The position numbers were made by a program, and so were the translations under genes. The notes under the pieces were generated by a model that had not been told where the DNA came from, made no database searches, and saw nothing but the letters and a program-made list of their open reading frames with translations. From an uncultured Clostridia bacterium (lineage in GTDB: Bacteria; Bacillota; Clostridia; TANB77; CAG-508), in assembly GCA_944386115.1 (NCBI GenBank), contig CALWZV010000009.1, forward strand, positions 1 through 38,059: DNA of 38,059 bases, in the 5' to 3' direction. Positions 35,769 to 38,059 of the stretch are shown here, piece by piece (the first letter of the stretch is position 1; every line of letters begins with the position of its first letter).

Positions 35769-37269
35769 GTGGAAGTGGTAGACGTGGAAAATGAATTAAA
35801 ACATATTTATATAGCTATAGATTTAAAAAGTTTTTATGCTTCTGTAGAGTGCAAAGAGCGCGGACTTAACCCAATTACAACAAACTTAGTTGTGGCAGAC
35901 AGTACCAGAACTGAAAAAACGATTTGTCTTGCAGTAAGTCCAGCACTTAAATCATATGGAATACCAGGTAGAGTAAGACTTTTTGAGGTGATTCAAAAAG
36001 TTAGAGAAGTTAATATAGAAAGAAAGAAAAGAGCTCCAAATCAAACATTTACTGGTTCATCTTATGACGATATAGCACTAAAAAAGAATAGTGATTTAGA
36101 GTTAAGCTATATAGTTGCACCACCAAGAATGGCCTATTATATAAAATACAGTACAAATATTTATAAAATATATTTAAAATGGTTTTCACCAGATGATATA
36201 TATGTTTATTCCATAGATGAAGTATTTATAGATATTACACCATACTTAAAAATTTATAATATGTCAGCAAGAGAACTTACAACAAGAGTGATTCAAGATG
36301 TTTTTGAAAATACTGGTATAACAGCAACTGCAGGCATAGGAACAAATCTTTATCTTTGTAAAATAGCAATGGATATTGTAGCTAAAAAAGCTAAACCGAA
36401 TGAAAATGGAGTTAGAATTGCAGGGCTTGATGAAATAACCTATAGAAAATTATTATGGAACCATAAACCAATAACAGATTTTTGGAGAGTTGGAAAAGGG
36501 TATAGCAAAAGGTTAGAAAAGTATGGAATATATACAATGGGAGATATTGCCAGAACTTCAATAGAAAACGAAGAATTATTATATAATTTATTTGGAATAA
36601 ATGCTGAACTATTAATAGATCATGCTTGGGGATGGGAGCCATGTACTATGGCAAGTATAAAAAAATATAGGCCAGAAACTAATAGTATAAGTTCAGGACA
36701 GGTTTTACATTGCCCATATAATTATGAGAAAACAAAACTAATTGTAAAAGAAATGACAGAATTACTTTCATTAGATTTAACAGAAAAAAAGCTAGTAACA
36801 GATCAAATAGTATTAAATATTGAATTTGATGCAGAAAACTTAATAGATCCTAATATAAGAAACTCATATGAAGGAGAAATTGTGTTAGATAGATATGGAA
36901 GGAAAATACCAAAACATGCACATCGGAACAGCAAATTTAGGAACAAAAACATCATCTATTAGAATTATTACTAAAGAAGTAATGAAATTATATGAAAAAA
37001 TAATGGAAAAAAGTTTTTCTGCAAGGAGAATAAATATAACTGCCAATAATGTTATAAGAGAAGAGTTATTAGTAAAAATTCATGAACAAATAAATTTATT
37101 TACAGATTATAAACAAAAAGAAAAACTAGAAGGGGAAAAGAATTTACAAGATGCTATAATTGGTATAAGAAAAAAATATGGCAAGAATTCAATAATAAAA
37201 GCAATGGATTTACAAGAAGGAGCAACTGCAATAGATAGAAACAAACAGATAGGAGGTCACAAAGAATAA
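35769..37269 (+). CDS. Y-family DNA polymerase (UmuC/UvrX-like), one +1 frameshift at CGG
   Basis: Y-family polymerases carry out translesion synthesis during DNA-damage responses. The initiating frame runs 385 codons to CGG (36924-36926) and stops at 36962. The +1 frame resumes at GGA and reaches 37267-37269, for 499 residues. The palm domain has the metal ligands in IAIDLKSFYASVE (N-terminal) and SIDEVFID (Asp150, Glu151). The +1 frame restores the family segment HAHGTANLGTKTSSIR and the little-finger C-terminus. The start is GTG, either 35769 or more likely 35784, with GGAAGTGG upstream. The stop abuts the YolD-like gene. In-frame CGC (35863-35865) is read as Arg in the ERGL segment. Confidence 0.9.
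36924..36927 (+). other. CGG +1 frameshift site in the Y-family polymerase gene (CGGA)
   Basis: CGG is codon 386, preceded by CAT. Reading resumes at GGA (36925) and yields the conserved HGT-NL motif. Zero-frame reading stops 11 codons later. Confidence 0.88.
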
Positions 37270-37428
37270 ATGAAAGATAAGTATGTAGATATTATAAATT
37301 TACCACATCATATTTCAAAAAGACACCCCCAAATGTCATTAGAAGCAAGAGCTGCTCAATTTGCACCATTTGCAGCATTAACTGGATATGAAAAAGCTAT
37401 TAAAGAAGTTGATGATGGATTAAATTGA
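37270..37428 (+). CDS. YolD-like protein, short
   Basis: The 52-residue protein starts immediately after the polymerase stop, with AGGAGG upstream. The segment [26 protein letters not shown] is typical of YolD-like proteins encoded beside Y-family polymerases in Firmicutes. Such proteins usually continue for 30-80 more residues; this one ends with DDGLN and TGA. No CGG is involved at the end, so it is a natural or truncated short form. The partner role in polymerase regulation is inferred from context. Confidence 0.75.
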   Translation: MKDKYVDIINLPHHISKRHPQMSLEARAAQFAPFAALTGYEKAIKEVDDGLN

Positions 37429-37475
37429 ACACAAGAAGAAAGCTAAAGAAATAAAATAATAACAAAAAGTGCAAA

Positions 37476-37506
37476 CCTCCATATAATAAAATATGGAGGG
37501 ATTTTT
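37476..37506 (+). promoter_or_regulatory. Hairpin sequestering the next ribosome binding site (also terminator-like)
   Basis: A perfect 9-bp stem, CCTCCATAT (37476-37484) with ATATGGAGG (37491-37499), has a 6-base loop, then GATTTTT and the ATG at 37507. The right arm contains the GGAGG that would serve as ribosome binding site. It can act as an intrinsic terminator for the polymerase-YolD transcript and block translation on read-through RNA. Confidence 0.7.
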
Positions 37507-37804
37507 ATGGCAAAAATAATAGTATTTAATAATGACACAGATAGAATGGAAACATACTATAGAGAAGAAAATCAAGCAATGCCTTATAATGCAAATAGAA
37601 CATTAACTGTTAGAGAATTTAGAGGTTCTAGTAGAAGCCAAACTTTATGGACAACAAAAAGAACTATGCAAACATGGAACACATTTAGGTACTTATACGG
37701 AAGTGTTATACCAGTTGGGTTTGCATTTAAAAGACCATGGGAGCGGTGGACACGGGACTCAATCACATGACTTGATACACACAGTTGAACATATAAAAAT
37801 TTGA
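37507..37804 (+). CDS. M15-like/cell-wall hydrolase-related fragment, one +1 frameshift at CGG
   Basis: The initiating frame reads 79 codons to CGG (37744-37746) and stops at 37768-37770. Skipping the C reads GGT GGA CAC GGG and ends at 37802-37804, 98 residues. The stretch GFAFKRPWEGGHGTQS resembles a conserved region of a clostridial peptidase M15-like/peptidoglycan-associated family, in which the sequence normally continues through the metal-binding domain. Here it ends soon after with an unrelated tail, so the gene is probably C-terminally truncated. The ribosome binding site is inside a hairpin. Family naming is tentative. Confidence 0.6.
37744..37747 (+). other. CGG +1 frameshift site in the M15-like gene (CGGT)
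   Basis: CGG is codon 80, preceded by GAG. Reading resumes at GGT (37745) and gives the conserved EGGHG; zero-frame reading stops after eight codons. Confidence 0.75.
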
Positions 37805-37845
37805 AATAGAAGATAGATATAATTGGTGTTTTTAGAGGTAAATTT

Positions 37846-37884
37846 ATAAGTATTAGCGAGTATAAATGCTAATGCTTATTTTTA
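37846..37884 (+). terminator. Terminator after the M15-like gene
   Basis: A 12-bp stem (37846-37857 with 37868-37879, one G-U pair) is followed by a T-run. Confidence 0.85.
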
Positions 37885-37918
37885 TAGAAAAAATTTCCAA
37901 TAAGTGGGTACAAACTGA

Positions 37919-37947
37919 TTGACAAAAGAACAAAAGTTTGATAATAT
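37919..37947 (+). promoter_or_regulatory. Promoter for the gene at the right edge
   Basis: TTGACA (37919-37924), a 17-base spacer and TAATAT (37942-37947). Confidence 0.78.
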
Positions 37948-38006
37948 ATAACAAAAAATGAGATAATTTTAGCTATTAAAATTTTCAATAAAAGGAGGAA
38001 TTTTAT

Positions 38007-38059
38007 TTGAATAATAATACAATTGATGATAATTTAATTGGAAATGAAAATAATATTGT
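38007..38059 (+). CDS. Start of a gene cut by the window edge
   Basis: TTG at 38007 lies eight bases after AAAGGAGG and the frame is open to the end (17 codons, Asn/Asp-rich). The preceding promoter and site support a real start. The product cannot be told. Confidence 0.6.
   Translation, partial: MNNNTIDDNLIGNENNI

Noticed and set aside
37270-37428. A missed frameshift at the end of the YolD-like gene
   Set aside because: No CGG is present, and neither alternative frame after 37410 gives a recognisable YolD continuation.
3937-37747. Sequencing or assembly error as the cause of the ten frame breaks
   Set aside because: All ten extra bases are the same base, a C, always exactly at a codon boundary before a glycine codon, on both strands. 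About thirty other CGG triplets in coding DNA sit out of phase and show no frame break. Errors would not know the reading frame.
3937-37747. CGG reassigned to another single amino acid, as reported for some other Firmicutes
   Set aside because: Changing the meaning of a three-base codon would not restore the frame. Every site needs a net +1 move to reach the conserved downstream protein.
3856-37804. Ordinary pseudogene decay
   Set aside because: The affected genes keep long intact frames before and after the site, include a normally essential gene, and show no other stops or indels apart from possible truncation at 37507-37804.
1-38059. tRNA, rRNA, CRISPR arrays and insertion sequences
   Set aside because: None could be recognised on either strand.

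Overview
The window is very AT-rich, with AGA as the dominant arginine codon, strong Shine-Dalgarno sites and Gram-positive gene neighbourhoods: lgt, a Spo0E-like regulator, a divIB-DUF881-DUF881-sbp cell-division block, and a sortase. It fits an anaerobic, probably spore-related, member of the Clostridia, most likely an uncultured gut lineage. The species cannot be named from the sequence.

Layout. 1-600 is the 3' end of ftsH. 973-3795 is the oxygen-sensitive ribonucleotide reductase pair nrdD-nrdG, followed by prs (3856-4798). 4952-5490 holds a small gene overlapping a DUF4160 gene. rpsU (5666-5836) follows, then two M16 zinc-protease-like genes and lgt (5976-9385). A 53-residue Spo0E-like gene (9531-9692) precedes a locus of about 22 kb (9794-31876) that encodes a type IV secretion-like machine. 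It has four small two-helix pilin-like proteins, a PrgI/VirB3-like protein, a TraC-like protein, a VirB4 ATPase, four VirB6-like polytopic proteins (one fused to an NlpC/P60 peptidase), a bitopic protein ending in a SleB-type wall hydrolase, and several anchored accessory proteins. No relaxase, coupling protein, integrase or att site is visible. On the minus strand (31924-34716) lie divIB/ftsQ, two DUF881 genes and sbp. The right end has a sortase, a Y-family polymerase with a YolD-like partner, a truncated-looking M15-like gene, and the first codons of another gene.

Central observation. Every in-frame CGG codon in the window (ten sites in nine genes, on both strands) sits exactly where the reading frame must move by +1. 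Read as arginine, each CGG is followed by a stop within 15 codons. Skipping the C, or reading CGGN as one four-base glycine codon, joins the gene to its conserved remainder. In each case the codon after the C is a glycine codon (GGA eight times, GGT twice). The roughly thirty CGG triplets that straddle codon boundaries need no correction. CGT, CGC and CGA occur as ordinary in-frame arginine codons in uninterrupted genes. Affected genes include prs, the NlpC/P60-VirB6 fusion (two sites flanking the catalytic Cys), a DUF881 gene whose intact neighbour paralogue has a plain GGA codon at the same position, sbp and the Y-family polymerase. The simplest reading is that CGG has lost arginine decoding in this organism and triggers a +1 frameshift onto glycine. 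Protein-level proof, the tRNA set and the mechanism cannot be seen here.

How the genes work together: nrdDG and prs supply nucleotides and PRPP under anaerobic conditions; lgt, sortase, DivIB and the DUF881/Sbp proteins act at the cell envelope and septum; the secretion-like locus encodes an envelope-spanning apparatus with its own wall hydrolases. Several of these systems depend on the proposed CGG frameshifting to make full-length protein.
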